Positions 37,914 to 47,358 of a stretch of DNA of 64,000 nt are shown in pieces; position 1 is the stretch's first letter, and every line of letters starts with the position of its first letter. The position numbers and the translations under genes are program-made. The DNA comes from Rickettsiales bacterium. Lineage in GTDB: Bacteria; Pseudomonadota; Alphaproteobacteria; Rickettsiales; SXRF01. The stretch lies in assembly GCA_025464625.1 (NCBI GenBank), contig JAOAUZ010000002.1, positions 62,001-126,000 on the forward strand. Direction: 5' to 3'. The notes below the pieces were generated by a model that was given only the letters and a program-made list of their open reading frames with translations, was not told the origin of the DNA and made no database searches.

Positions 37914-38657
37914 TTACCATTTCACAGGAAACTCGTACTCTATATTAAGTTTAACTGCGTAGTCTTCGGTTGCTTTTGAGATGCCAAACAGCACACCTGC
38001 TTCATACTTAAAGCCATGTCCAAATTTTCCATAAAGAACAGGACCTAAGCGGTGTTTTTGGCTATCATAATCACCAGTATGAGTTATCTCACCAAATTCA
38101 CCATAATACTCCACCCCTGGATTTATAACTGGCAAATAATTATATTTTGCCATCCATTTTATTTCACCTTCAGGATTGGAATTCGAATTACTGCCAACTT
38201 CTTTTTCAAAGCCTATATTTGCCATAGTTGTGAATTTGTTGAAATTTTTAGCAATCAGTAAAAATGCTTCGACTTTGTCGGCATCGCCGTTTGGATGCTT
38301 AAATTCATACGCCACCAAAGCACCAACATCAGCCCAATACTCACCAACTTCAGTCAACTGAAAAATATTCTCTATCTCAGTGGCGGTATATTTATACCCA
38401 CTATTATTTTCTTTTTCCAACTCGCCATATAACGCTGCTTTCCACTGTGAAGTAAAGCCATATTCAACAGCTAATTTATGCTGGCGGAAATTATCTTCTG
38501 ACGTGCGGTCATCAAAATCAAAACGGTTTTTTGATTCTATTTCCAACATTCCTTTTTCCACATAAGGAGAATATACGTTAAGTGCATAAGCATTTGAGCT
38601 TAGAAATAGTGTGCTGGTAGCAACAATAGTATAGAGTGTTTTCTTATTATTTTTCAT
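37914..38657 (-). CDS. Putative outer-membrane beta-barrel of the iron operon
   Basis: This 247-residue protein has a signal peptide (about 1-25, ending SSNAYA) and then alternating hydrophobic/polar strands rich in Tyr, Phe, Gly and Glu. It ends in an aromatic residue (YEFPVKW), as outer-membrane barrels often do. I do not recognise a named family. It overlaps the FTR1 gene by four bases, so it is co-translated and probably acts with the iron permease, perhaps as an outer-membrane channel or iron-responsive porin. Confidence 0.7.
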   Translation of the reverse strand: MKNNKKTLYTIVATSTLFLSSNAYALNVYSPYVEKGMLEIESKNRFDFDDRTSEDNFRQHKLAVEYGFTSQWKAALYGELEKENNSGYKYTATEIENIFQLTEVGEYWADVGALVAYEFKHPNGDADKVEAFLLIAKNFNKFTTMANIGFEKEVGSNSNSNPEGEIKWMAKYNYLPVINPGVEYYGEFGEITHTGDYDSQKHRLGPVLYGKFGHGFKYEAGVLFGISKATEDYAVKLNIEYEFPVKW

Positions 38658-39460
38658 ATTTTTACCTTTTTAGTTAGTTTTAGAAGAGAAAGTATAATTG
38701 CCATAGTAAGTGCATAAAATATCAACTGAATAACACTAGGACGTTCACTATATCCAAGCATCGCATGAAGAATTTTACCCAGCACACTATCTTGTGAAAG
38801 TATCCTGCTGCTATCCCATGTCTGCCCCAAGGCAGGCAGCATATCGGCAGCGTTTAGATAGCCTGCAATTTGTGCAGACATCCCGCAGGCAAGAAGAATA
38901 AGAAGCCAGCCAGTCACCGAAAATAAATGCTTAGAAGAAAGTTTTACCAATCCGAAATAAAGAGCAACACCAATAACGATTGCAATGCCAGCACCAGCAA
39001 TACCTCCTGTCATAATACTAATGACAGATTCCTGCGAACTGCTGATTATACCAGTCATGAACAATACTATTTCCGCTCCTTCCCGCCACATAGCAAGGCT
39101 CACCACCACGGCTAAAGAATAAAGCGGTACATCGCCATCGGAAACGGCTTTGCCCACCTGCTTCATTTTTTGTGCGATAGCGCGACCATGCGACTGCATC
39201 CACACCACCGTCCAGACAATCATAGCAACAGCGACAGATAATATAGCAGCATTGAACAATTCCTGCCCAACCCCCTCCATTGCAGAAGATATGGAATTGG
39301 CAAAAACAGCAACCAATGCAGCACCAACCAAGCCACTACCAATACCAACACCAATCCACAACGCACGACCACTAACGCCGCGTGTAGCAGCCAGAATAAT
39401 GCTTATGATAATGGCAATTTCTAAAAATTCCCGAAAGCAAATGATAAATGATTGAATCAT
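38654..39460 (-). CDS. FTR1-family high-affinity iron permease
   Basis: From the ATG at 39460 the protein has 268 residues and about seven membrane helices. The two Arg-Glu-x-x-Glu motifs of the FTR1/EfeU family are present: CFREFLEIA near residue 10 and WREGAEIVLF near residue 125. These line the iron path through the inner membrane. A longer open frame to 39550 would overlap the upstream gene by about 86 bases and is rejected. The upstream cupredoxin-like gene ends 4 bases before it. Confidence 0.92.
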   Translation of the reverse strand: MIQSFIICFREFLEIAIIISIILAATRGVSGRALWIGVGIGSGLVGAALVAVFANSISSAMEGVGQELFNAAILSVAVAMIVWTVVWMQSHGRAIAQKMKQVGKAVSDGDVPLYSLAVVVSLAMWREGAEIVLFMTGIISSSQESVISIMTGGIAGAGIAIVIGVALYFGLVKLSSKHLFSVTGWLLILLACGMSAQIAGYLNAADMLPALGQTWDSSRILSQDSVLGKILHAMLGYSERPSVIQLIFYALTMAIILSLLKLTKKVKI

Positions 39461-39464
39461 ATTT

Positions 39465-39791
39465 TTATTTAACCACCAGCTTCCCTTGTGCGGTTTTTTC
39501 GTTGAATTCGCCAAAGAATTTATATTCACCAGCATCAAGTGGCCCAACAAACACTACACCTTCAGAATTTCCTGCGATAACTTTTTCACGATTAAAATCG
39601 TGGCTCTCAAATTCTTCTGGTGTTGAGTCCTGATTTTTAATGACCAGCTTCACCTTCTGCCCAGATGGAATTGTAACAGTTGCTGGGTTGAATTTATGGT
39701 CTTTGATCACAATTTCAAAAACAGGTGTTTCTGCTAGAGCTGGTGTAGAAAGTGCAGCTAAAATTGATACTAAAGTAATTATTTTTTTCAT
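39465..39791 (-). CDS. Periplasmic cupredoxin-like protein (EfeO-Cup/FtrB-like)
   Basis: This 108-residue protein has a signal peptide (1-20, ending TPALA) and a single cupredoxin-like domain. NQDSTPEEFESHDFNREKVI and GEYKFFGEFNE are typical of the cupredoxin domain of EfeO and of FtrB-type proteins. No Cys is left in the mature part, so it lacks a classical type 1 copper site; the acidic EEFE and His may bind iron or copper. It probably binds iron in the periplasm before FTR1 transport. ttggag precedes the ATG by about 8 bases. Confidence 0.87.
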   Translation of the reverse strand: MKKIITLVSILAALSTPALAETPVFEIVIKDHKFNPATVTIPSGQKVKLVIKNQDSTPEEFESHDFNREKVIAGNSEGVVFVGPLDAGEYKFFGEFNEKTAQGKLVVK

Positions 39792-39824
39792 TTGTTTTTC
39801 TCCAAGTTGTTTTTCTGATTTTTA

Positions 39825-39853
39825 TTAATAACGCAAATGAGAATCATTCGCAA
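39825..39853 (-). promoter_or_regulatory. Iron operon promoter with overlapping Fur-box-like site
   Basis: On the minus strand, -35 ttgcga (39848-39853), a 17-base spacer and -10 tattaa (39825-39830) lie 34 bases before the ATG. The sequence gcaaatgagaatcattcgc (39833-39851) matches 14 of 19 positions of the classical Fur box and fills the spacer, so iron-loaded Fur would block RNA polymerase. Confidence 0.7.
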
Positions 39854-39929
39854 TAGAAATATTAAAAAAATTCTGATAAATATAACATATGAATTTTAAT
39901 AGATATTTTTTAGATTTTAGAGAAATTAT

Positions 39930-40136
39930 CTAATTACAAGTATATAAATCGTCGCTGGTGCAGCCGATGACTGATGGTGACGTGTAGTTGCTGTCGTTTT
40001 CGTATTTATCACGGTCACGCACTTTGGAATAATCAATTCCGTCCCATTCTTTTTTCTGCTTATAGTCAGAGCAACCGCCTACTGCAAACAAAGCAGCAAC
40101 CACAAGAATTTTAGGGAAGATATTAGAAATAGGCAT
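39930..40136 (-). CDS. Small lipoprotein of unknown function
   Basis: This 68-residue protein has a lipoprotein signal with lipobox AVGGC (Cys22). The mature part is short, polar and rich in Asp, Tyr and Lys (DYKQKKEWDGIDYSKVRDRD), with two more Cys near the end (GCTSDDLYTC). It stands alone upstream of the iron operon, on the same strand. The function is unknown. Confidence 0.65.
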   Translation of the reverse strand: MPISNIFPKILVVAALFAVGGCSDYKQKKEWDGIDYSKVRDRDKYENDSNYTSPSVIGCTSDDLYTCN

Positions 40137-40211
40137 ATGCGCGTTTTAAACCTCGTTTAACACACCGCGTACATACTCCATTTAATATGGAAAATAAATG
40201 CTGTTTTTTTG

Positions 40212-40376
40212 TTATTTTTTTATATTTTCCAGATATGAATCCTGTAAATACCTCCGCATTAGCTTACCTGTTGCAGTATAAGGGAAATTTGGAACTATAA
40301 CCACATCATGCACCCTTGCCAATTGTGGATTGCGTAGCTTAATGGCTTCACGAACAAAATATTTTATTTTCCTGTA
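40212..40376 (-). pseudogene. C-terminal remnant of an AMP-forming acyl-CoA synthetase
   Basis: On the minus strand an open stretch of about 54 codons without a start, bounded by stop codons at 40377-40379 and 40212-40214, encodes FVREAIKLRNPQLARVHD, then VIVPNFPYTATGKLMRRYL. This matches the last motif (A10, P-x-x-x-T-G-K-x-x-R-R) of the ANL superfamily of acyl-CoA synthetases and related ligases. The rest of the gene is missing upstream. It is a decayed gene end, not a functional protein. Confidence 0.72.
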
Positions 40377-40575
40377 TTAAAAAAGACGCGCTATGCACCA
40401 AAATGATATAAAATCCTTGTTGTTTATGAAAAACTAGTAAATTCTATATTAAAATATTATTAAATATAGATAAAGTGCCTTTTTTATTCCAGTTTCATAA
40501 ATTGTTTGTTTACCTTTATATGCGATTCTGAACTCCGAGTTGGAATTAAACCCGAATAAAACTGGAGTTATAAAA
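40377..40575. other. Gene-free leader of gltA
   Basis: With the remnant at 40212-40376, this forms a gap of over 400 bases without an intact gene between the lipoprotein (40136) and gltA. The right part is very AT-rich and should hold the gltA promoter, but I could not pick one clear -35/-10 pair. Confidence 0.5.
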
Positions 40576-41907
40576 ATGTCAAACGCTGAATCTTCTGCAA
40601 AAAAATCTGCCACCCCATCAGGTCGCACTGCAACACTATCAGTTGAAGGTAAAACCCTTACCTTCCCTATATATGAACCAACCGAAGGTCAGAGTGTTAT
40701 CGACATCACAAAACTTTACGGTGAAACTGGTATGTTCACCTATGATCCTGGGTTTATGTCCACTGCGTCATGCGAGTCAAAAATAACTTTTATTGATGGC
40801 GACGAAGGAATCCTACGCTATCGGGGCTATGATATTGCTACTCTTGCTGACAAAAGCGATTTTCTTGAAGTTTCTTATTTGTTGTTAAATGGTGAGTTAC
40901 CAAACGCTGCGGAGAAAAAAGAATTTTTAACCCGTATCACTAACCACACCATGGTGCATGAGCAACTACATTTCCTTTTCCGTGGCTTTCCACGCGCTTC
41001 ACACCCTATGGCGGTTATGGCAGGGGCAGCAGCATCTTTGGCAGCTTTCTATCATGATTCGCTGGATGTGAACGACCCAAAGCAACGCGAAATTTCGGCT
41101 TATCGTTTAATCGCTAAAATGCCGACTCTTGCTGCTATGTCATATAAATATTCAGTTGGTCAACCGTTCATTTATCCGCAAAATGATCTCGGCTTCTCTG
41201 AGAATTTCCTGCATATGATGTTCTCAACCCCATGTGAAAAATATAAAGTTAATCCTGTTCTTGCCCGCGCTATGGATAAGATTTTGCTCCTCCATGCCGA
41301 CCATGAACAAAATGCTTCAACATCAACCGTGCGCCTTGCTGGTTCATCTGGTGCAAATCCATTCGCTTGTATGAGTGCTGGTATTGCATCTCTTTGGGGA
41401 CCTGCCCATGGTGGTGCAAATGAAGCTGTTATCAACATGCTGCGTGAAATTGGTGACGTTTCAAAAATCCCTGATTTTATCGCTAAAGTTAAAGACAAAA
41501 ATTCTGGCATCAAGCTAATGGGCTTTGGTCACCGCGTTTATAAGAACTATGATCCACGCGCGACTGTTCTCCGTGAAACTTGTAAAGAAGTTCTTGCTGA
41601 ACTTGGTCAGATAAACGAACCATTGCTTAAAATTGCTGTGGAACTGGAAAAAATTGCACTTAGCGATCCATATTTCATTGATCGCAAACTTTATCCGAAC
41701 GTAGATTTTTACTCTGGTATCATCTACCGTGCGATGGGTATTCCATCAAAGATGTTTACTGTATTGTTTGCAGTAGCCCGCACTGCTGGATGGATAGCAC
41801 AATGGAAAGAAATGATGGAAGATCCAAAATTCAAAATTGGTCGCCCTCGCCAGCTATTCACTGGCTCTGCACCGCGCCAATTTTTGCCTGTGGATAAGAG
41901 AAAGTAA
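40576..41907 (+). CDS. gltA: Citrate synthase
   Basis: This 443-residue type II citrate synthase condenses acetyl-CoA and oxaloacetate. [41 protein letters not shown] and [14 protein letters not shown] carry the catalytic His and Asp residues. The ATG at 40576 has gga​g 8 bases upstream; an in-frame TTG at 40540 is less likely. It is monocistronic and convergent with the esterase gene 7 bases on. Confidence 0.97.
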   Translation: MSNAESSAKKSATPSGRTATLSVEGKTLTFPIYEPTEGQSVIDITKLYGETGMFTYDPGFMSTASCESKITFIDGDEGILRYRGYDIATLADKSDFLEVSYLLLNGELPNAAEKKEFLTRITNHTMVHEQLHFLFRGFPRASHPMAVMAGAAASLAAFYHDSLDVNDPKQREISAYRLIAKMPTLAAMSYKYSVGQPFIYPQNDLGFSENFLHMMFSTPCEKYKVNPVLARAMDKILLLHADHEQNASTSTVRLAGSSGANPFACMSAGIASLWGPAHGGANEAVINMLREIGDVSKIPDFIAKVKDKNSGIKLMGFGHRVYKNYDPRATVLRETCKEVLAELGQINEPLLKIAVELEKIALSDPYFIDRKLYPNVDFYSGIIYRAMGIPSKMFTVLFAVARTAGWIAQWKEMMEDPKFKIGRPRQLFTGSAPRQFLPVDKRK

Positions 41908-41929
41908 CCACAAGTTATTTGTAGTTACT
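41903..41929. other. Inverted repeat spanning both stop codons of gltA and the esterase
   Basis: The arms agtaaccacaa (41903-41913) and ttgtagttact (41919-41929), with one mismatch, surround a 5-base loop. The gltA stop lies in the left arm and the esterase stop in the loop region. It may protect or end both mRNAs; there is no T-run. Confidence 0.5.
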
Positions 41930-42874
41930 GCCTGCGTTCTGGAATGCTTCTTGATAGAATCTCCAGTTTTCTTCTCCTAGCCCATCAAATAATTCTATGG
42001 GATTGTGAACTGCATCAGGAATTAGGTAATAATCGTGCTTAATATTCAGACTCGTCAAATGGGATGAGAAGCGCTTATTGGCTATTTTCATGATATCTTT
42101 ACTGCCAACCACTATGCGTATTTTACTACTGCTACGCAACTCTTCTGCATATTCTTTTGCTAGGTTAGCAGGACTTGTTGTAAAAAAATATTTTTGATCA
42201 TTACCATAAACATCACGCAATATTCTTGCTCTATCTTCTGCCAAGTTCTGCGGACCTGTTTCTTTGTTAAATACTATTTGCATTGGTCCAGCTCCAAGCA
42301 TTGAGATTGCAGAAAACATCTCGTTATACTTAATTCCCAGCCTTGCAGCACCATAGCCCCCCATGCTGAACCCTTCTATTATCCGTCCCGTGCGTAACGG
42401 AATGGTGCGAAAATTAGTATCTATATATGGAAGCAAATCTTTTATGATGACACTCTCCATCGGTATCTTGCCATCTTTAGAATCAATCCACATGCTTTCA
42501 AACATGCCATTTGGAAAAACAATTATAACTTCGGGAATATTTTTTTCTTTTATTGCCACGTCAAAATATTGAGATATTCTCCCTATATAATGCGTATTTT
42601 TTTCATGACCATGCAGCCAATAAATAACTGGAAAATGGCGTTTGTTATCTACATGGTATGAAGAAGGAACGTAAATATGAAAGCTAACATCTTTCTGGGC
42701 TGATTTGCTATAGAAAATGATTCTAGAAAGGTTATGAGCTGAAACCTCTTCTGTTACCCATTCTGTAGAGCCAGACTCCATTTTAGACAAAGCGTATGAC
42801 GGCGTACAAAAGACAGATAGGATTACAACAACCCTGAAAAAACCGACCAAACACATGCCACAAGCTGTATTCAT
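41915..42874 (-). CDS. Secreted esterase of the EstD/Esterase-D fold
   Basis: This 319-residue alpha/beta hydrolase has a signal peptide (about 1-28) and an esterase-D type fold (PF00756-like): VIYWLHGHEKN, VIIVFPNG, and nucleophile GFSMGGYGAARLG with Ser170. Candidate acid and base residues are in VVGSKDIMK and PDAVHNPIELF. It should hydrolyse an ester outside the cytoplasm; mycolyl-transferase-like or feruloyl-esterase-like roles cannot be told apart. It is the second secreted esterase in the window, unrelated in sequence to the one at 1-841. Confidence 0.83.
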   Translation of the reverse strand: MNTACGMCLVGFFRVVVILSVFCTPSYALSKMESGSTEWVTEEVSAHNLSRIIFYSKSAQKDVSFHIYVPSSYHVDNKRHFPVIYWLHGHEKNTHYIGRISQYFDVAIKEKNIPEVIIVFPNGMFESMWIDSKDGKIPMESVIIKDLLPYIDTNFRTIPLRTGRIIEGFSMGGYGAARLGIKYNEMFSAISMLGAGPMQIVFNKETGPQNLAEDRARILRDVYGNDQKYFFTTSPANLAKEYAEELRSSSKIRIVVGSKDIMKIANKRFSSHLTSLNIKHDYYLIPDAVHNPIELFDGLGEENWRFYQEAFQNAGSNYK

Positions 42875-42937
42875 AGAACCCCTGAAACTTCCAGCAGCAT
42901 AACTCTCTTTCGTTATACCATTCCTATTTATGCAAAC

Positions 42938-43939
42938 CTAAGAAGCCAAAGCTTCAAGCTCCATAACTGGTGAGGTCACTACAGGCTTTACTTCAACAGC
43001 TTCAACATTAGATTCTTTTTTTGCATCTTCCTTAGCGTCTTCTTCATCAAGACGCTGTTTATTAATATGCTCATCGAGAAGCGGGATACGAAGCGTTTTT
43101 AACAAATCACGAACTTCCTGACGTGCAGCAACATGCGAAAGTGACAGACCAACCCCACCATTCATTTCCATAATATCAAGCACGGTTAAACCCTGCAAAA
43201 ACATTTCACGGAAAATAACCCGCTCAGAAAACCCTGGTGCCACACGAAAACCAATGCGTCGCGCTAACTCGCCAGTTGCCTGTGTCATAAAGCGTTTATT
43301 TTTAGCATCGATATTGCTCAAACGGTTACGCATCACAATCCACTCAATCGAGCCACCATCACGTTTAGCGCGCATGAGTTTTTGTTCCCAAACCATCTCA
43401 CTATAAATACTAGGTTTGATGATTTTCATCGTTTGCCCATCAACATTGGCAAGAACATCAAGATCCACAAAGCTATCATTAATTGGAGTAATAATAGTAT
43501 CAGCATGGGCATGGGCTACACGCGAAAGGTAAGTATCGCTACCAGGGCTATCGACAACCACGAAATCATTAGCTTCGACCAGACGCGCCAAGGTTTTAGT
43601 AAAACGCTCACGATCATCTTCTTCTGCTTCTTTTACAATGTTAAACGGGCTGCGCTGCACCACCACATGCTGAGGTTGTGGCAGGGAAACATTCTCTTTA
43701 AGGATAGTCTGACGACGATTTTCCAGATAGCGTGAAAGCGAACGCTGGCGGGAATCAATATCAATTGTCCCCACTGAAAAGCCAAGACGTAGCAAAGCCA
43801 CAATCAAATGCATACAGGTGGTTGTCTTGCCAGATCCACCTTTCTCATTACCCAGCACAATCACATGTGCTTTTTTATTTGCAGAGAGAACTGGCATAGA
43901 CACGTCAAATATTGGCTGATTCATAACTTTCCACCCCAT
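42938..43939 (-). CDS. mipZ: ParA-family ATPase MipZ
   Basis: This 333-residue protein has the deviant Walker A GNEKGGSGKTTTCMHL, IDIDSRQRSLSRYLENRR and DSPGSDTYLSRVAHAHAD, which closely fit MipZ. MipZ forms a gradient from the chromosome poles and blocks FtsZ assembly there, placing division at midcell. A charged C-terminal tail (about 285-333, Glu/Lys/Val-rich) is longer than usual. Two starts are possible, 43939 and 43924. Confidence 0.93.
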   Translation of the reverse strand: MGWKVMNQPIFDVSMPVLSANKKAHVIVLGNEKGGSGKTTTCMHLIVALLRLGFSVGTIDIDSRQRSLSRYLENRRQTILKENVSLPQPQHVVVQRSPFNIVKEAEEDDRERFTKTLARLVEANDFVVVDSPGSDTYLSRVAHAHADTIITPINDSFVDLDVLANVDGQTMKIIKPSIYSEMVWEQKLMRAKRDGGSIEWIVMRNRLSNIDAKNKRFMTQATGELARRIGFRVAPGFSERVIFREMFLQGLTVLDIMEMNGGVGLSLSHVAARQEVRDLLKTLRIPLLDEHINKQRLDEEDAKEDAKKESNVEAVEVKPVVTSPVMELEALAS

Positions 43940-43996
43940 GTAATGTTTTCCTGTTTTGAGTGATTATAGTCGCCATCAATTACGACTCAAGCGTTA

Positions 43997-44755
43997 TCAC
44001 ACACCTATCATAAAAAAATATGCGCTCATAGAAAAACCGATAGCACTTACTAAAATGCGAATATGAGCGGGTGATACTTTCAATGCCGTCCGCGCACCAA
44101 TATAACCACCACACACCCCACCCGCAACCATTATAGCTACTAAATTCCACACGACTGCACCATAACATATGAATATCACAACCGTCGCCATATTAATAGC
44201 TGCTGCGAGCAAAGTCTTCAGTGCATTCATCTGGTGAATATTTGAATAGCCCATTAATTGCAACATGGCGAGCATCAATATACCAATTCCTGCACCAAAA
44301 TAACCGCCATAAAAAGAAATAAAAGCCTGCAAAAACAACCCTAAACCTCGCTGCTCCTTACTATTAGGAAAATATTTATGCAACCACACAATGGCGTAGC
44401 GACCAAAAGTAAATATCAGTGTAGCGATTAATAACAGCCAAGGCACAAGCTGCTTAAACAAAACCTCTGGTGTGTTGAGAAGCGTTAAAGAACCAACAGC
44501 TCCACCCACAACACAAACCAAAAATAACGGCAATAATTTTTTATAATCTGTAGCCAGAATTTTGCGGTAACCATAGCTGCTGGAGATTGTCCCTGGCCAC
44601 AGAGCAATGGTACTCATTACATTTGCTTGCAGAGGTGTTAACCCACTCATTATAAACACTGGAAAGGTAAGAAAAGTTCCACCACCCGCCACTGAATTAA
44701 TCGCAGCCGCAATCGCGGGAATAATAAAAAACAATGATATTTCAAGTAAAGTCAT
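43997..44755 (-). CDS. TauE/SafE-family anion exporter
   Basis: This 252-residue inner-membrane protein has about eight hydrophobic segments. The family repeats are visible: AAAINSVAGGGTFLTFPVF with GLTPLQANVMSTIAL in the first half, and FYGGYFGAGIGILML in the second. TauE/SafE members move sulfite, sulfoacetate or other organic anions, but the substrate cannot be assigned. It is transcribed alone, divergent from rpiB. Confidence 0.9.
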   Translation of the reverse strand: MTLLEISLFFIIPAIAAAINSVAGGGTFLTFPVFIMSGLTPLQANVMSTIALWPGTISSSYGYRKILATDYKKLLPLFLVCVVGGAVGSLTLLNTPEVLFKQLVPWLLLIATLIFTFGRYAIVWLHKYFPNSKEQRGLGLFLQAFISFYGGYFGAGIGILMLAMLQLMGYSNIHQMNALKTLLAAAINMATVVIFICYGAVVWNLVAIMVAGGVCGGYIGARTALKVSPAHIRILVSAIGFSMSAYFFMIGV

Positions 44756-44898
44756 TAGGTTAATATTTTATATCAATTTCTGTGCAGGAGCTTGCGCTTT
44801 TATAGCAAGCATGTCAAAATGGCGAACTTCCACGAACACTATATATGGTATTCAGAAATACTGTTTAATACAATATAGAAATAAAACGAAGATAATTT

Positions 44899-45357
44899 AT
44901 GACTGATAAAATATTAGCAATTGCCAGCGATCATGGTGGCTACGAATTAAAAAAAGATCTAACTCATTATTTGAGCAAGCTTGGTTGGCATGTTAAAGAT
45001 CTCGGTACCTATGGCACAGAGGCCGTAGATTATCCTGACCGAGCTGATGAAATGGCAAAATGGATTAGCTTCAACCCTGACAAGATGGGTATTCTCATTT
45101 GTGGTTCTGGAATCGGAATGAGTATAGCAGCTAATCGTTACCGCTCAATTCGTGCCGCCCTTTGCCATGATGGAGTTACAGCAAGCCTTGCTCGCAGGCA
45201 TAATGACGCAAACGTATTATGTCTTGGCGCGCGATTAATCACCACAGAAGCAGCTAAAGACTGTGTAGATAACTTCTTAAATAGTGAATTCGAAGGTGGC
45301 AGACATATCGCCCGCGTACAAAAATTATCAAATTTTACAAAAAGAGAGAATAAGTAA
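44899..45357 (+). CDS. rpiB: Ribose-5-phosphate isomerase B
   Basis: This 152-residue protein has [38 protein letters not shown] and [14 protein letters not shown], all RpiB motifs. It interconverts ribose 5-phosphate and ribulose 5-phosphate. It overlaps the glyA start by one base, as in many alphaproteobacteria. Confidence 0.96.
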   Translation: MTDKILAIASDHGGYELKKDLTHYLSKLGWHVKDLGTYGTEAVDYPDRADEMAKWISFNPDKMGILICGSGIGMSIAANRYRSIRAALCHDGVTASLARRHNDANVLCLGARLITTEAAKDCVDNFLNSEFEGGRHIARVQKLSNFTKRENK

Positions 45358-46670
45358 TGAATAACACTGCTAAAAAATTGGATGTACAAATGAACGCTTT
45401 TTTTGATACTGACTTAGCAACCGCAGACCCTGAAATTTTTTCCGCACTGGAAGAAGAACTCCACCGCCAACAAGACGGCATCGAGCTTATCGCTTCAGAA
45501 AATATAGTAAGCAAGGCGGTGCTACGGGCGCAAGGTTCGGTGCTTACCAATAAATATGCGGAAGGCTATCCTAATAAGCGTTATTATGGTGGCTGCGAGT
45601 TTGTCGATAAAGCCGAGCAATTAGCTATTGACCGCGCTTGCAAACTTTTTAACTGCAAATTCGCCAATGTGCAGCCCAATTCTGGCTCGCAAGCGAATCA
45701 GGGCGTATTCCTCGCCTTACTACAACCTAATGACACTTTTCTTGGTATGTCACTAGCGGCAGGTGGGCATTTAACGCATGGTGCTGCGCCAAATATGTCA
45801 GGCAAATGGTTTAAGGCGGTGCAATATGGCGTGCGTGAGAGCGATGCGCTGATTGATTATGATGAAGTAGAACGCCTCGCCAAAGAACATAAACCAAAAC
45901 TTATCATCGCTGGTGGTTCAGCATATTGCCGTGTGATTGACTTTGCCCGTTTCCGCAAAATCGCTGATTCTGTTGGTGCAATTTTCATGGTAGATATGGC
46001 GCATTATGCAGGGCTTATCGCTGCTGGTGTTTACCCCTCACCTTTCCCACATGCACATGTGGCAACTACCACTACTCACAAAACTCTGCGCGGACCTCGT
46101 GGCGGGATGATTCTCACCAATGATGAAGATCTAGCAAAAAAATTCAATTCAGCAATTTTCCCTGGTGCGCAAGGCGGGCCTTTAATGCACGTTATCGCAG
46201 CTAAAGCAGTGGCGTTTGGCGAGGCATTGCAACCATCATTCAAAGAATATGGCAAAGCGGTAATTGATAATGCCCGCGCGCTGGCGGATACGCTGGTAAA
46301 GCGTGGGGTAAATATCGTAACAGGCGGCACAGATTCACACTTAATGCTCGTGGATCTCCGCCCGAAAAAAGTTACAGGCAAAGCTGCCGAAGAAAGTTTG
46401 GAACGCGCTGGGCTAACTTGTAATAAAAATGCTATTCCATTCGACCCTGAGAAGCCATTTGTTACTTCGGGAATAAGACTTGGAACACCAGCGGGAACAA
46501 CTCGTGGGTTTGGTGTGTCTGAGTTCAAACAAATTGGAGAATTGATTGGTGATGTCTTAGACGGTCTTGCAACTGGTGGTGATAATTCCGCAGTTGAAGC
46601 TAAAGTACGTTCTAAAGTAGCTGAGTTGTGTAAAGCATTTCCAATTTATTCGGGGTTAGATCAGAGGTAA
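45357..46670 (+). CDS. glyA: Serine hydroxymethyltransferase
   Basis: This 437-residue PLP enzyme interconverts serine and glycine and supplies methylene-THF. [30 protein letters not shown], and the PLP-lysine motif [14 protein letters not shown] identify it. The ATG at 45357 couples it to rpiB; an internal ATG at 45390 would remove 11 residues and start closer to the family consensus. nrdR follows after 3 bases. Confidence 0.97.
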   Translation: MNNTAKKLDVQMNAFFDTDLATADPEIFSALEEELHRQQDGIELIASENIVSKAVLRAQGSVLTNKYAEGYPNKRYYGGCEFVDKAEQLAIDRACKLFNCKFANVQPNSGSQANQGVFLALLQPNDTFLGMSLAAGGHLTHGAAPNMSGKWFKAVQYGVRESDALIDYDEVERLAKEHKPKLIIAGGSAYCRVIDFARFRKIADSVGAIFMVDMAHYAGLIAAGVYPSPFPHAHVATTTTHKTLRGPRGGMILTNDEDLAKKFNSAIFPGAQGGPLMHVIAAKAVAFGEALQPSFKEYGKAVIDNARALADTLVKRGVNIVTGGTDSHLMLVDLRPKKVTGKAAEESLERAGLTCNKNAIPFDPEKPFVTSGIRLGTPAGTTRGFGVSEFKQIGELIGDVLDGLATGGDNSAVEAKVRSKVAELCKAFPIYSGLDQR

Positions 46671-46673
46671 CAT

Positions 46674-47135
46674 ATGAAATGCCCATTTTGCGGTCATCTT
46701 GACACACAGGTAAAAGATTCGCGCCCGAGCGAGGATGGTCTTACCATTCGCCGTCGTCGTTTCTGCCCTGAATGTAATTCACGCTTTACAACTTTTGAGC
46801 GTGTGCAACTGCGTGAACTTACCGTACTTAAAAAGAATGGTGAACGCCGTATGTTTGATCGCGATAAATTAGCTCATTCACTTGGCATCGCCCTGCGCAA
46901 ACGCCCTGTATCATCCGAACAGATAGAACAGCTCATAACCCGTATCACGCAAAAGTTAGAAAGCCTCGGCGAAAGCGAAATCCCAACCTCGCTTATCGGC
47001 AAAACCGTGATGGAAGAGCTTAAAAAAATCGATAGCGTCGCCTATATACGCTTCGCTTCAGTATATCGTGATTTCCGTGAAGCCAAAGATTTTGAAGATA
47101 TAGTTGAAGAACTTGGAGGAAAACAAAATGACTAA
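46674..47135 (+). CDS. nrdR: Transcriptional repressor NrdR
   Basis: This 153-residue protein has a zinc ribbon (MKCPFCGH ... [18 protein letters not shown]) and an ATP-cone domain ([18 protein letters not shown]). It senses dATP/ATP and represses ribonucleotide reductase genes. Its end overlaps the next small gene by 8 bases. Confidence 0.97.
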   Translation: MKCPFCGHLDTQVKDSRPSEDGLTIRRRRFCPECNSRFTTFERVQLRELTVLKKNGERRMFDRDKLAHSLGIALRKRPVSSEQIEQLITRITQKLESLGESEIPTSLIGKTVMEELKKIDSVAYIRFASVYRDFREAKDFEDIVEELGGKQND

Positions 47136-47352
47136 GAAGCTATTATTTGCTCTGCCGTTGTTACTAAGTGGCTGTAATACCATTTATGGTTGGGCGGATG
47201 GTGTTGGCAAACACATGCCAACTATTGGCGAACCATGCTATAACTGGCAGTGTATGACCAGTTCTGGGCAGGAAAAAAGTGATCAAGTAAAGCGTGCTGA
47301 AGAAGCAGCCAACAAGAAATCTTCTCAGACATCAGAACCAGCTACAAAATAA
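47128..47352 (+). CDS. Small lipoprotein of unknown function
   Basis: This 74-residue protein has a lipobox (LLLSGC, Cys16). The mature region ([23 protein letters not shown]) has two Cys that could form a disulfide, followed by a Lys/Glu/Ser-rich tail. The ATG at 47128 has a perfect ggagga 7 bases upstream, inside the end of nrdR. The open frame begins earlier at 47104, but the start at 47128 is favoured. It lies between nrdR and ribD. Confidence 0.75.
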   Translation: MTKKLLFALPLLLSGCNTIYGWADGVGKHMPTIGEPCYNWQCMTSSGQEKSDQVKRAEEAANKKSSQTSEPATK

Positions 47353-47358
47353 GTTCTT

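Noticed and set aside
39461-39550. 30-residue N-terminal extension of the FTR1 permease
   Set aside because: It would overlap the cupredoxin-like gene almost entirely; the start at 39460 gives the family N-terminus.
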